64,000 nt of DNA from positions 3,101,204 to 3,165,203 of the forward strand of contig NZ_JAPNKE010000002.1 of assembly GCF_026626665.1 (NCBI RefSeq), written 5' to 3'. The position numbers were made by a program, and so were the translations under genes. Under the pieces are notes generated by a model. It did no database searches, was not told the DNA's origin, and worked only from the letters and a program-made list of their open reading frames with translations. Below are positions 1 through 11,124 of this stretch, in pieces. Origin of the DNA: Nannocystis pusilla (lineage in GTDB: Bacteria; Myxococcota_A; Polyangia; Nannocystales; Nannocystaceae). Each line of letters opens with the position of its first letter. Position 1 is the stretch's first letter.

Positions 1-1598
<1,598 letters not shown>

Positions 1599-1670
1599 GA
1601 CGAGGTCGCAGAGGTACCACGCTCAGGGCGTGAGCTGCCGCGCAAAAAGCTGTGTGTAGAGACACATCGG

Positions 1671-2186
1671 TCAACGTGCTCCGGCGCCGCGACCGGCGGC
1701 CTCGAGCTCCGTCAGGTAGCGGCCCCGACGCCGCGGGTCGGCGAGGAACTCGGCGGAGGCTCGCGCTCGATCGAAGAGCTCGGCGAGGATCGCCGCGAAC
1801 GCGCCGAGCCGTTTGCCGTAGTAACGGTCCGGGTGCAGGTGGCGACAGGTCTCGAGCCAGGCGCGACGGATCGCGGCGTCGTCGCTGGTCGGCGCGAGCC
1901 CCAGCCGCTCGAAGTGACCGATCTGCTCGCGGCGCGCCCACAGGTCGAGCAAGCGATCCTGTTCGTCGCGCGCGAGGTCGAGATCGTCGCTGACGCGCGG
2001 GCCGCCGCGGAGCTCGAGGCGCACGCTCCAGCGACCGGCGACGCAGCGACACGCGGCCAGCCAGCGCGCGACCGGATCGCCGGCCGTCCACGCCGGCGAG
2101 GCGGCCCACAGGCCGTGCAGCGGCGGGCTGGACGGGCCGAAACCGGAGGCGGCCCCCGGCAGGGCGACGGCGGTGGCGGGCTGCAT
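1671..2186 (-). CDS. Small J-domain co-chaperone, probable DnaK partner
   Basis: A 171-residue protein whose C-terminal half (about residues 88-160) is a J-domain: it has HFERLGLAPTSDDAAIRRAW, the diagnostic HPD tripeptide at residues 118-120 (LHPDRYYGK) and helix IV ending ADPRRRGRYL. J-domains stimulate Hsp70 ATPase, and this gene immediately precedes dnaK in the same direction. There is no Gly/Phe linker, zinc-finger or C-terminal peptide-binding domain, so it is not canonical DnaJ. The N-terminal 80 residues are not recognisable and presumably target the DnaK next door to a specific client. The ATG at 2186 is the natural start; the M23 gene diverges from it across 178 bp. Confidence 0.85.
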   Translation of the reverse strand: MQPATAVALPGAASGFGPSSPPLHGLWAASPAWTAGDPVARWLAACRCVAGRWSVRLELRGGPRVSDDLDLARDEQDRLLDLWARREQIGHFERLGLAPTSDDAAIRRAWLETCRHLHPDRYYGKRLGAFAAILAELFDRARASAEFLADPRRRGRYLTELEAAGRGAGAR

Positions 2187-2364
2187 GGCGAAAACGAGCG
2201 TACTCCGGCGAGGCTCGCGTTCGCGCGCCGACCGAGGTGAAGATCGTCACAAAATCGCGCCTCGAGGCGAGAGACCGGCGGCGACCCCGAGAGCCCCGGC
2301 GAGCCGGCGGACGAGCGCGGACGCCCGGTGAAGGCCGCGAGAGAACAGCTAGGATGACGCCGGC

Positions 2365-3477
2365 ATGCACCCCCTGCGGGTCTTCGTCGTCGCGCTGTCG
2401 CTGGCCGCCGGGCTCGGCTGCAAGCCGAAGGACTTGCGCGCCCCCAACCAGGCGTCGCTGAAGCCGACGTCCGAGCTGATGCCGGAGGCCGATCGCCTCA
2501 TCAACGGGCTCCTCCTCGGTCGCGTGTCGGAGCTGCACGCGTGGATGTCCCCCAGCCTCAAGACCGTAGTGCGTCCGCCCGAGCTGGCCGCGACCGGAGA
2601 ACGCCTGCGCACCCGCTACGGCCAGCCGATCGGGATCCTCGAGGAGAAGGTGCACAAGGAAGGCGACCTCACCTGGTACTCGGGGCTGGTGGTGTACGCC
2701 CGCGGCAAGGCCGGCGCGCCCGACCGCAAGGTCCGCCTGGTGCTGTTCCAGTTCGCCGTCACGCCGGACCGCGCGCTCGATCGCCTGCTGGTCCGCGAGC
2801 ACCTGGCGTTCGAGCAGATCGCCGGCCCGGCGCGCCGCTACTCGACGGTGACGCGCCTGCACTTCGTGAGCACCGGCGAGTGGACCATCGTCCACGGCGG
2901 GCCGCGCCGGATGACGAACTACCACCACAACCATCGCGCCCAGCGCTTCGCCTACGACATGGTCGTGATGAAGAGCGGCCGCAGCAAGCCGGTCGGCGGC
3001 AGCGGCAACAAGGCCTCGTACTGTTACGGCTACCCGGTGCTGGCGCCCGCCTCGGGCACGGTGATCCGGGCGGTCAACAACGTGGCGGAGAACGGCCCCG
3101 GAGCGACCGGCGAGGGCGGCGGCAACGGCGTCATCATCGACCACGGGTTCGGCGAGGCGTCGTCGCTGTGGCACATGATCCCGGGCACCGTGACCGTGAA
3201 GGTCGGCGACAAGGTCGAGCTCGGCCAGAAGCTCGGCAAGGTCGGCAACTCGGGCCACAGCAGCGGACCGCACATCCACTTCCACGTGTCCACCAAGCCG
3301 GGCTCGCCCCAGGGCGAGCTCGGCCTGCCCGCCCCGTTCGTCGACGTGTACATCGACGGGGCCTGGTACGAGCGCGAGATGCCGGTCCGCAGCGACCGCG
3401 TGCGCCGCACCGCCACCGACCGCCTGGAACGCAAGCAGCGCGGCTCGGCCGAGGTGCTGATCGACGCGGCGCTGTGA
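2365..3477 (+). CDS. M23-family zinc metallopeptidase, lipoprotein
   Basis: A 370-residue predicted cell-envelope peptidoglycan endopeptidase. The N-terminus has a lipoprotein-type signal ending at Cys19 (LAAGLGC). The catalytic half shows the LytM/M23 arrangement: a first zinc-ligand pair H190...D198 (HNHRAQRFAYDM), the beta-sheet core with AIDHG-like VIIDHGFG, a conserved H270, and the final H-x-H in PHIHFHV (residues 305 and 307), so the active site looks complete. Residues 20-170 form an upstream domain of unknown role. It is divergent from the J-domain/dnaK pair and convergent with xerC; a seven-unit GGACATGTCC-type repeat run begins 14 bp after its stop. Confidence 0.88.
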   Translation: MHPLRVFVVALSLAAGLGCKPKDLRAPNQASLKPTSELMPEADRLINGLLLGRVSELHAWMSPSLKTVVRPPELAATGERLRTRYGQPIGILEEKVHKEGDLTWYSGLVVYARGKAGAPDRKVRLVLFQFAVTPDRALDRLLVREHLAFEQIAGPARRYSTVTRLHFVSTGEWTIVHGGPRRMTNYHHNHRAQRFAYDMVVMKSGRSKPVGGSGNKASYCYGYPVLAPASGTVIRAVNNVAENGPGATGEGGGNGVIIDHGFGEASSLWHMIPGTVTVKVGDKVELGQKLGKVGNSGHSSGPHIHFHVSTKPGSPQGELGLPAPFVDVYIDGAWYEREMPVRSDRVRRTATDRLERKQRGSAEVLIDAAL

Positions 3478-3490
3478 GGCGTGGCATCAG

Positions 3491-3586
3491 GGACATGTCC
3501 TCATCGGCATGTGCGGGAGGGCATGTTCGATAGGGCATGTTCCGGAGGTCATGTCGAATGCGACATGCTCTCAAAGTCATGCGACG
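3491..3586 (+). repeat. GGACATGTCC-type repeat run, seven units of 13-15 bp
   Basis: Seven units starting at 3491, 3506, 3520, 3534, 3548, 3561 and 3576, each with a CATG centre flanked by G/A on the left and T/C on the right. The first unit holds the perfect palindrome GGACATGTCC, and later units drift (GGCATGTTC, GTCATGTCG). It lies in the convergent gap between the M23 gene and xerC. Confidence 0.8.
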
Positions 3587-3932
3587 CGACCGTGGCCGAC
3601 CGCACGGCGTCGAGAGCAGGCCCGCCCTGCCCGCCCCCGGGTCGACGCGGGCCGCCGCCCCGGCAACGCCGGCCGTGGCGGCACGGCGAACCCCGGCCGC
3701 GGTCGCCCGCTCGCCGTCCGTAGCCCATACGGGCCGCGCACGGGCTCGCTCGTCGATCGCCGTCCGTCCCCCGCGGCGAGCTCGATCGCTCACGCGCGAC
3801 GGCGCGGGCCCGATCGAGATCGCCGTTCGTTCCGCGGACGAGGCGGACCGCTCACGCTGCGGAACGATCCGTGGTCGGTCGCGCGCTCGAGGTCACCCGT
3901 CGCCGCCTGAGTCGCGCGGCGCGACGGGCCGC
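3587..3932. other. Non-coding stretch between convergent genes
   Basis: No convincing gene. Open frames here are Arg/Pro-rich and have no recognisable domain. The only structure seen is a near-duplicate of about 22 bp (one mismatch) starting near 3790 and 3932, and loose repeats of GATCGCCGT-like words between 3700 and 3850. Confidence 0.55.
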
Positions 3933-4928
3933 TCACGCGCGGCGGCGCGGGCGGCTCTCGGCCGGCGGCGGCGCGGCCGTCGCCTTGGCGCGCGGGTGGG
4001 CGCGCTCGTAGACGTCGACGATCCGGCCGAGGTCGAGGTGGGTGTAGCGCTGGGTGGTGCTGAGGCTGGCGTGGCCGAGCATGGCCTGGATGCTGCGCAG
4101 GTCGCAGCCGCCCTCGAGCAGGTGGGTGGCGAAGCTGTGGCGCAGACCGTGCGGGCCGACGCGGGCGCGCGCGCCGGTGGCCTCGCAGCGGCGGTAGACC
4201 AGCGCGCGCACGCTGCGGTCGCCGATCCGCTGGCCGCGGCGGCCGAGGAACAGCGCCCGCTCGCCCTTCGCGGCGGCTCGCTTCGAACCTGAACTTTCGG
4301 ACATGCGCTCCGCGAGCGGCAGGAGCTGGGCACGGACGCCGAGCCAGGCCCGCACCGCGGCGGCGCCGGGCGTCCCCAGCGGGACCTCGCGGTCCTTGTT
4401 GCCCTTGCCGCCGACGACCCGCAGCGTCAGCGCGTCGCCGTCCCAGCGCAGGTGCTCGAGGTCGAGGGCGACGCACTCGCCGACGCGCAGGCCGGCGCCG
4501 TAGAGGATCTCGAGGATCGCGCGGTCCCGCAGCCCGAGCGCGCCATCGGCGTGGCCGGGGCCGTCGATGATGTCGGTGAGGTCCTCGACCGGGAGCGCGA
4601 CCGGCAGCCGCTGCGGCAGCTTGGGCCGGCGCACCAGGGCGGCCTCGTTGTCGCCCATCTCGCCGCGCCGGCGCAGGAACTCGCCGAAGCTGCGCAGGGT
4701 CGAGAGCTTGCGCGCGGAGGTGCTGGCGGCCTGTTCGCCGAAGCGCTCGGCGAGGTCGGCCCGGACCTCGCGCACCGCGAGATCGGCGAGCTCGGCCGGT
4801 CGCCCGCGCCGGGCCTCGAAGCGATCGAGGAAGTCGAGGAGGTCGCCGCGGTAGGCGCGGAGCGTGTGCGGCGACAGCCGCCGCTCGTCCCGCAGGTGCT
4901 CGAGGAAGCGCTCGACGGCGTCGCGCAT
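3933..4928 (-). CDS. xerC: Tyrosine recombinase XerC/D (chromosome dimer resolution)
   Basis: Site-specific recombinase of 331 residues, the usual XerC/D length. The start chosen is the ATG at 4928 because it gives the standard N-terminal core-binding domain (VERFLEHLRDERRLSPHTLRAY); the frame stays open upstream to 5216 but that part is Arg-rich and crosses a repeat. All catalytic residues can be seen: R148 (GAGLRVGE), K175 (GGKGNK), H260 and R263 (HGLRHSF), H286 (GHASLS) and the nucleophile Y295 (TQRYTH). Residues 205-225 form a short extra loop before the conserved ERALFL strand; it contains one degenerate repeat unit (TCGGACATGC, near 4295). There are no phage genes nearby, so a housekeeping role is likely. 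Confidence 0.9.
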   Translation of the reverse strand: MRDAVERFLEHLRDERRLSPHTLRAYRGDLLDFLDRFEARRGRPAELADLAVREVRADLAERFGEQAASTSARKLSTLRSFGEFLRRRGEMGDNEAALVRRPKLPQRLPVALPVEDLTDIIDGPGHADGALGLRDRAILEILYGAGLRVGECVALDLEHLRWDGDALTLRVVGGKGNKDREVPLGTPGAAAVRAWLGVRAQLLPLAERMSESSGSKRAAAKGERALFLGRRGQRIGDRSVRALVYRRCEATGARARVGPHGLRHSFATHLLEGGCDLRSIQAMLGHASLSTTQRYTHLDLGRIVDVYERAHPRAKATAAPPPAESRPRRRA

Positions 4929-5046
4929 GGCCGAGGTGTAGCGCGAGGCCGGCGGGTCACGAGATTTGCGTCGCGCAGGGCCGGATCGAGGCATGGGAGC
5001 GCGGCCGCGAGGCGCGCCGTGCTCGGCCGCCGCTGCGAGGCGAAGG

Positions 5047-5172
5047 ACCGCTCGGCACGTCGCATCGCTCGCCGTTCGCCGTGCTCGACCAGGTCGCACT
5101 CGCCAGCGTCCACCGCTCCGAGCTCGTACGGCTCCCGCTCGCACCGCTCGGCACGTCGCATCGCTCGCCGTT
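5047..5172. repeat. Pair of perfect 30-bp direct repeats, 96 bp apart
   Basis: Positions 5047-5076 and 5143-5172 are identical over 30 bp (core CGGCACGTCGCATCGCTCGC). They lie in the 278-bp gap upstream of xerC and downstream of the LRR gene, in the region that would otherwise extend the xerC frame. They may be regulatory sites or the remains of a tandem duplication. Confidence 0.75.
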
Positions 5173-5206
5173 TCGCGATGCTCGCACCGGCGCGGCGGAG
5201 CTCGAC

Positions 5207-6901
5207 TCACTCGCACGGCGGGTCGACGAGGACGGTCGCGCCGCGCTCGCGGAGGGCGCGGATGTCGTCGCAGTCGCCGTCGTCGAGCGGGGCGCCGCGG
5301 GCGTCGAGGCGGTCATTCTGGCGGAACGCCTTGATCCCGAGCAGCACGCCGATGTCGTCGACCTCGGTGTCGCTGATGTCGATCTGGTCGACGCCCAGCA
5401 CCGTCTCGAGGCCGGCGAGGCTCTGCAGCGGCGTGCGAGCGACGCGGAGGATGTCGAGCTCGAGCCAGTCGGTGACGGGGCCGAGAGCGGTGATCCGGGT
5501 GCCGCTGGCGGAGAAGTCGACGAGGGCGGTCAGCGGCGCGAGCGGGCCGAGGTCGGTGACCGGGGCGCCCGAGATGTCGAGGGTGGTGAGCGCGGTGGCG
5601 CCGGCGATCGCGGTGAGGTCGGCGACGTCGAGCGGGGCGTTGAGCAGGCGCAGCACCCGGAGCGCGGGCAAGCTGGTGACGACCGCGTAGTCGGTGGTGG
5701 CGCCGTCGATGAGGTCGAGCTGGCGCAGCAGCGGCAGGCCGGTCAGCGGCGCGAGATCGGGGGCCACGCCCTGCCCGCCGAGGCCGAGGTAGTCGAGGTA
5801 CTGGAGGCCGGCCACGGGCGACAGGTCGACGAGGTCGGGGTTGTCGCGCAGGTCGAGGCGCCGCAGATCGGTCAAGCCGGTGACCGCGCCGATGTCGGCG
5901 ATGGCGTTGATCCGGGCGGTCAGGGTGCGCAGCTGCGCCAGCACCTCGAGGCCGTCGAGGCTGGTGAGCAGGTTCTCGTCGAGGTCGAGGCTGACGAGGC
6001 CGTCGAGCCCGCCGAGGTCGGCGAGCGCGGCGATCTGGTTCTTCTCGAGCCCGAGCTCGACGAGGTCGGGCTTGCCGGCGAGGCCGCGGGTGTCGGTGAT
6101 GGCGTTGGCGTTGGCCTCGAGGCGGCGCAGGCGGCCGAGGCTCGCCAGCGGCGCGAGCGACTCGATCGCGTTCTCGTCGATGTCGAGGTACTCGAGCCGC
6201 TCGAGGTCGGCGAGCGGGCCGATGTCGCCGATCGCGTTGCCGTTGAGCGAGAGCGCGAACAGCTCGTGGAGGCCGGCGAGCGGGCCGATGTCGTCGATCT
6301 TGTTGTCGGACAGGACGAGCGACTCGAGATCGACGAGGCCGGCCAGCGGAGCGAGGTCGTCGATCTCGCCGCGCGCGACGTCGAGGTGGCGCAGCGCGGT
6401 CATGCCGGCGACGAAGCCGATCGACTTCACGTCGGCGCCGCCGAGGGCGAGCTTCTCGAGCTTGACGAGGCGCGACAGCGGGTCGTGGCGCGCGATCGGG
6501 TTCTCCGACAGCTCGACCTCGCGCAGCTCGCCGAGCCAGGTCAGCGGGCGAATGTCGACGATCTCGTTGCGCGCGAGGCCGAGAGTCCGGAGGTTGACCG
6601 CGCACTCGAGGCCCTCGAGACTGGCGATCCCCAGCCCCGCCGCCTGCAGGCCGGTGAGCGTTGCCAGCGACTCCGCGGTGAGCACGGGCCCACCCCCGGT
6701 GCTCTCTTCGTCGTGCGCCTCCGGGTCGGCGAGGATGTCGAGCAGCAGCGCGCGCAGGGCCGGATCGGGGACGCCGACCTCGCCCTCGCACACCACCGCG
6801 CGCTGCGGCGCGAACTCCTCGCGCGCACACGCGAAAGAGAGCGCGAGGGCGCCGAGCAGCGGGAGGATCGGCCAGGAGCGCATGCCGAGAGCGAGACCCA
6901 T
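5207..6901 (-). CDS. Internalin-type leucine-rich-repeat protein, secreted or lipid-anchored
   Basis: A 564-residue protein with a signal sequence (alternative start at 6883, MRSWPILPLLGALALSFAC; the Cys could be lipidated but the lipobox is weak) followed by about 18-20 leucine-rich repeats of 21-23 residues with the SDS22/internalin consensus, e.g. LESLVLSDNKIDDIGPLAGL and LEYLDIDENAIESLAPLASL. Such solenoids are protein-binding surfaces; no enzymatic domain is present. The C-terminus carries CDDIRALRERGATVLVDPPCE, which may be capped by a disulphide. The frame is unbroken. Codon usage and GC match the neighbours, so there is no sign of recent transfer. Confidence 0.85.
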   Translation of the reverse strand: MGLALGMRSWPILPLLGALALSFACAREEFAPQRAVVCEGEVGVPDPALRALLLDILADPEAHDEESTGGGPVLTAESLATLTGLQAAGLGIASLEGLECAVNLRTLGLARNEIVDIRPLTWLGELREVELSENPIARHDPLSRLVKLEKLALGGADVKSIGFVAGMTALRHLDVARGEIDDLAPLAGLVDLESLVLSDNKIDDIGPLAGLHELFALSLNGNAIGDIGPLADLERLEYLDIDENAIESLAPLASLGRLRRLEANANAITDTRGLAGKPDLVELGLEKNQIAALADLGGLDGLVSLDLDENLLTSLDGLEVLAQLRTLTARINAIADIGAVTGLTDLRRLDLRDNPDLVDLSPVAGLQYLDYLGLGGQGVAPDLAPLTGLPLLRQLDLIDGATTDYAVVTSLPALRVLRLLNAPLDVADLTAIAGATALTTLDISGAPVTDLGPLAPLTALVDFSASGTRITALGPVTDWLELDILRVARTPLQSLAGLETVLGVDQIDISDTEVDDIGVLLGIKAFRQNDRLDARGAPLDDGDCDDIRALRERGATVLVDPPCE

Positions 6902-6983
6902 GGTATCACAGATGCGCGCGCTCGCTGCGGAGGCGTGAGCTCTGCTGCGCCCAGGTCGCTCGCGGGACAGGACGTCGATGCTC

Positions 6984-7158
6984 CTGCCCTGCGAGCGCGG
7001 CTGAACCTCGATGCTCGCCAGCTCGTGCGAGCGCTCGCGGCCGCGGTGGCCGAGTTGGCCCCTGCCCTGCGCTCGCCCGCGGCTGGGCTTCGATGCCCGC
7101 GAGCTGCTTCGATCGCTCGCTACCGCGGCGACGACGCCAGCCCTGCGTTCGCTCGCGT
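6984..7158. repeat. Degenerate tandem repeat with 78-bp period
   Basis: Units begin at about 6984, 7062 and 7140 with CTGCCCTGCG / CTGCCCTGCG / CCCTGCG, followed at matching offsets by CGCGGCTG, TCGATGC and GCTCGC words. About 2.2 copies fill the gap between the LRR gene and the end of the nuclease-fold gene. No gene is seen in 6902-7158. Confidence 0.6.
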
Positions 7159-8135
7159 TCAGCCGCCGACGCGGAAGGTGCCGCGCACGGCCGCGTGGTC
7201 CGAGCCGCCCCAGCCGTCGGCGCCGGCGTCCCGGAGCACGCGGGCGGTGCCCTTGACGAAGCTGCCGCCGCCGCTGCGGGTCGACAGGTAGAGGTGGTCG
7301 AGGGCGCGCGTGTCGCCGTCGTACACGTAGGTCCAGTCGTCGTCGCCCAGCTCGCGGCGACGCGCTCCGTGCCGCCGCCGGCCTCGATCGCCTGCAGCGG
7401 CTCCGACTCGGGCACGTCGTTGAGGTCGCCGCCCATCAGCACCAGCGCGTCGGGGTAGTTGTCGGCGGCGAGGTCGATGAGGTCGCGCGCCGCGGTCGCC
7501 TCGGCGAGGCGGCGCTCGGGGTCGTCGTCGTTCTTCGACTTGAAGTGGGCCACGAAGGCGATCAGGCGCCGGCCGCCGGCGTCGAGGTGGGCCTCGAGGT
7601 AGTCGCGGGCGAAGTGCGTCGAGCCGCCGTCGGGCAGCGGGATCGGGGCCTTGCCGTGGCTGCGGATCTCGATCAGCGGCAAGTTCGACAGGATCGCGGT
7701 GTCGATCGACGACACGAACCCGGTCTCGCCGAGGTAGGCGGTCTGGAACTGCGGCAGGCGCTTGGTGAGCGCGTCGAGGCAGGCCTGGCTCTCGACCTCC
7801 TGCAGCAGCACGACGTCGGCCTTCAGCCCGTCGATGGCGGCGGCGATCTGGTCGGCGCGGTAGTCGAACTCGGCCTGCGAATAGGCCTCCTCGAAGGCCC
7901 CGCCGCCGCACTGGCCGCTGTCGCACACCATGTCGAAGAACAGGTGGACGTTGAAGGTGGCGACGACGATGTCCTCGGGGCCAGGTGGCGGCAGGTCCGG
8001 CGGCGTCGGCTCGGAGGTCGAGGTGTCGGCGCCGCCGCTGTCGCTGCTGGTGTCCTGGTCGGGGACCAGCGCGGGGCAAGCGAGCGAGGTGGCCGCGAGG
8101 GCGAGGACGCTCAGGCGGAGGCGCGCGCGAGGCAT
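7159..8135 (-). CDS. Endonuclease/exonuclease/phosphatase-family lipoprotein (frameshifted near 7350)
   Basis: Secreted metal-dependent phosphodiesterase or nuclease fold. The signal ends in a lipobox (LAATSLAC) followed by a Ser/Thr/Asp/Pro-rich linker. Family motifs occur in order: VATFNVHLFF, VVLLQEVES (metal-binding Glu), FVAHFKSKNDDD, LMGGDLNDVPES, and finally WGGSDHAAVRGTF carrying the catalytic S-D-H. The frame breaks near 7350: the N-terminal part reads to TERVAA and the rest (ELGDDDWTYVYDGDTRALDH) continues one base out of phase to the stop at 7159, best explained by a missing G/C in the run there. Substrate is unknown. About 325 residues when repaired. Confidence 0.85.
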
Positions 8136-8199
8136 AGGGCGAGCTTGCCCCGGACGGGCGCGCGCGTTGAGTCCTCGAATGCGGACGATGCTGTGCTTT

Positions 8200-8226
8200 C
8201 AGACATGACTCAAGAGACATGTTCTC
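8200..8226 (+). repeat. Two-unit GACATG repeat at the end of mutS
   Basis: CAGACATGACTCAA and AGACATGTTCTCC, 14 bp apart. The mutS stop codon (8210-8212) and its last residues (GEHVS) are formed by this repeat. Confidence 0.6.
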
Positions 8227-10962
8227 CGCTGCCGCCCTCGACCGCGACCAGGCGCTCGTGGAGCCGGCGCAGGGCCTCGTGGGCGTTGCGCGGGCTGAGC
8301 TCGTCGGGGTGGAGGGCCCGCAGATCGGCCAGGATCGCGGCCAGCGGCGGCGGGACGCTGTCGGCCGGCTGCGGGGCCGGCGCGGGCGGGGTGAACAGGT
8401 CGAGCTGCGGCACCGGCCGCGCCTCGCCCTGGGCCTGCTCCAGGCGCGTGAGCAGCTTCTGCGCCCGCCGCAGCACCGACGCGGGCAGGCCGGCGAGGCG
8501 ACCGACCTGGATGCCGTAGCTGCGCTCGGCCGGGCCGGGCTCGACGCGGTGGAGGAACACGATGCTGCCGCGCTCCTCGTGGACGGTGACGTGGGCGTTG
8601 CGCAGGCCGACCAGGCGCGCCTGCAACTGGGTGAGCTCGTGGTAGTGGGTGGCGAACAGGGACCGGCAGCCGATCTGGTCGTGGAGGAACTCGGTGATCG
8701 CCCACGCCAGCGCGAGGCCGTCGTAGGTCGCGGTGCCGCGGCCGATCTCGTCGAGCAGGACCAGGCTGCGCGGGGTCGCCTGGCTCAAGATCTGGGCGGC
8801 CTCGCGCATCTCGACCATGAAGGTCGACTCGCCGCGGCCGAGGTCGTCGGCGGCGCCGACGCGGGTAAACACGCGGTCGACCACGCCGACGCGGGCGCGC
8901 ACCGCCGGGACGAAGGCGCCGGCGTGGGCGAGGATCGCCACCAGGGCGGCCATGCGCATCGCCGTGCTCTTGCCGCCCATGTTCGGGCCGGTGAGCAGCA
9001 TCAGGCGCCCTGCCCCGTTGGCCTGGGTGGTCGAGGCGCGCAGCGCCAGGTTGTTGGGCACGAAGCGGCCGGCGTCGAGCATGCGCTCGACGACCGGGTG
9101 GCGGCCCTCCTCGATGTCGAGGACTGGCTCTTCGACCATGTCCGGACGGACATACGCGTGCGACTCGGCGATCTCGGCCAGGCCGGCCAGCACGTCGAGC
9201 CGCGCCAGCGCCTCGGCGACCGCGAGCAGGCGATCGCCGGCGGCCGAGACCTGCTCGCGCAGCGCGGTGAACAGCTGCTGCTCGCGCTCGAGCGCGGCCG
9301 CGACGGCGCCGAGCACCGCGGTCTCGTGCTCGGCCAGCTCGGCGGTCACGTAGCGCTCGGCGTTGGCCGTGGTCTGCTTGCGCACGTACTCGGCCGGCAC
9401 GCGCGACAGCTGGGTCTTGAGGACCTCGATGTAGTAGCCGAACACGCGGTTGTGCTGGACGCGGAGGTTGGCGATGCCGGTGCGCTCGCGCTCGCGGGCC
9501 TCGATCGCCGCCAGCGCCTCGCGCCCGCCGTCGCGCAGGCCGAGCTGGCGATCGAGCTCGGGGTCGGCGCCGGCGCGGATCATGCCGCCGTCGCGCTGGT
9601 GCGCCGGCGGGTCGTCGACCAGCAGGCGGACCAGCGCGGCGTGGACGTCCTGCAGCAGGTCCTCGCCGAGGTCGAGCAGGACCGGCAGGGCCGACGCTCC
9701 GGCCTGGCCATTGGGACCTGCGCCATCGGACATGTCCGGAGGGACCTGTCCTTCGGTGAGCAGCGGGGCGCGCCGGCGGGCCAGCTCGCCCAGCAGCTCG
9801 GCGACCCCGGGCAGGGCCGCCAGCGACTGGCGCAGCGCCGCGAGCTCGCGCGGGCTGACGGTGCCGAGGCGGGCGCGCGCGGCCAGGCGGGCGATGTCGC
9901 GGACGTCCCGCAGGCGATCCTGCAGATCGCCCCGCACGCGCGGCTCGGCGAGCAGCGCCTCGACGGCGTCATGGCGCTCGCGGATCGCCCCGAGCGCGCG
10001 CAGCGGGGCGCCGAGCCAGGCCCGCAGCAGGCGCGCGCCCATGGCGGTGCGGGTGGCGTCGACGGCCCACAGCAGGCTGCCCTTGCGCTGGCCGTCGCGG
10101 AGCGTGCGGAACACCTCGAGGTTGCGCAGCGAGGCGTCGTCGAGCACGAGGTGGGCCTCGAAGGCCTGGCGCCGCAGGCGGTGCAGCAGCAAGGTCTGGC
10201 CGGGCTGGGTGTCCTCGGCGTAGGCCAGGGCGAGCGCGGCGGCCCGCTCCTCGACCGGCGCCAGCGACTCGCCGCCGCTCTCCTCGCGCAGGCGCTTGAC
10301 CCGGGAAGCTGCGCGGCGCCGACGGCGGCCGGGTCGCGGCCCTCGAGGCGCGGACACAGCGGGCCGAGCTCGAGCCCGAGCCACGGGTGCAGCCCGGGCT
10401 CGCACACGATCTCGCGCGGCAAGAGGCGCGACAGCGCGGCCCGCACCGCGCCGGCGCCCTCGCAGGTGACGACGAAGAACTCGCCGCACGAGATGTCGAG
10501 CACGCCGAGGCCGTAGCTGCCGGCGGCGTCGTGGACCAGCGCGACCAGGTAGTTGGGCTCCTCGCCGCGCAGGTGCTCCTCGTCGACCAGCACGCCCGGA
10601 GTGACGACGCGGACGACCTCGCGGCGGACGATCTTGTTCGGACCCTTGCGCAGGCGGGCCTGCTCCGGGGTCTCCATCTGCTCGCAGATCGCGACCTTGA
10701 AGCCGCGCTCGACCAGAGTGCGCAGGTAGCCGCCGATCGCGTGGTACGGCACGCCCGCCATCGGCACCGGGTTCTCGACCTCGCCCTTGTCGCGGGTGGT
10801 GACGGCGATCTCGAGGACGGGCCCGACGGTGATCGCGTCGTCGAAGAACATCTCGTAGAAGTCGCCCATCCGGAACATCACGATGGCGTCGGGGAACTGA
10901 CGCTTGATGTCGAGGAACTGGCGCATGACCGGCGTGTCGGCCGAGGTGTGCGGAGCGTTCAC
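8210..10962 (-). CDS. mutS: DNA mismatch repair protein MutS (frameshifted near 10305)
   Basis: Recognises mismatches and signals repair through its ATPase. Visible parts: domain I with the mismatch-reading Phe-x-Glu (MFRMGDFYEMFFDD), connector domain (YGLGVLDISCGEF), lever/clamp (NRVFGYYIEVLKTQ), Walker A TGPNMGGKST, Walker B LVLLDEIGRGTATYDGLALA, and HYHELTQL. The N-terminal and C-terminal halves are in different frames; they join near 10305, where one base appears lost at CCCGGG. A GTG start at 10962 is preferred (the frame is open to an ATG at 11010). In the core domain, between LLGELARRRAPLL and LPVLLDLGEDLL, there is an extra stretch TEGQVPPDMSDGAGPNG encoded by three 14-bp repeat units. 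The last residues also come from a repeat. Confidence 0.95.
9715..9756 (+). repeat. Three-unit GGAC(A/C)TG repeat inside mutS
   Basis: Exactly three 14-bp units: 9715-9728 (GGACCTGCGCCATC), 9729-9742 (GGACATGTCCGGAG) and 9743-9756 (GGACCTGTCCTTCG). The total of 42 bp adds whole codons to mutS, so the reading frame is kept. Confidence 0.85.
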
Positions 10963-11124
10963 GGCCGGGTTTCTATAGCTCAGCGCGGCATCGCGCGGCA
11001 CAGCGGGCACGGCGCATCGCGGTCGCGCGGAGAAAATTCTTTCTGTAACCCCGCTGACAATTCGGGCAGCGCGCGTCCGCTTCGCGGCCCGGCGGCCGGC
11101 GAGACGACGACGTCTCGCGGCGGC

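Noticed and set aside
3491..3586. GGACATGTCC runs look like eukaryotic p53 response elements (RRRCATGYYY pairs)
   Set aside because: The resemblance is to a short palindromic consensus only; the gene content is entirely bacterial.
3933..4928. Prophage or integrative-element integrase
   Set aside because: Length and motifs match chromosomal XerC/D, and no phage, conjugation or attachment-site features surround it.
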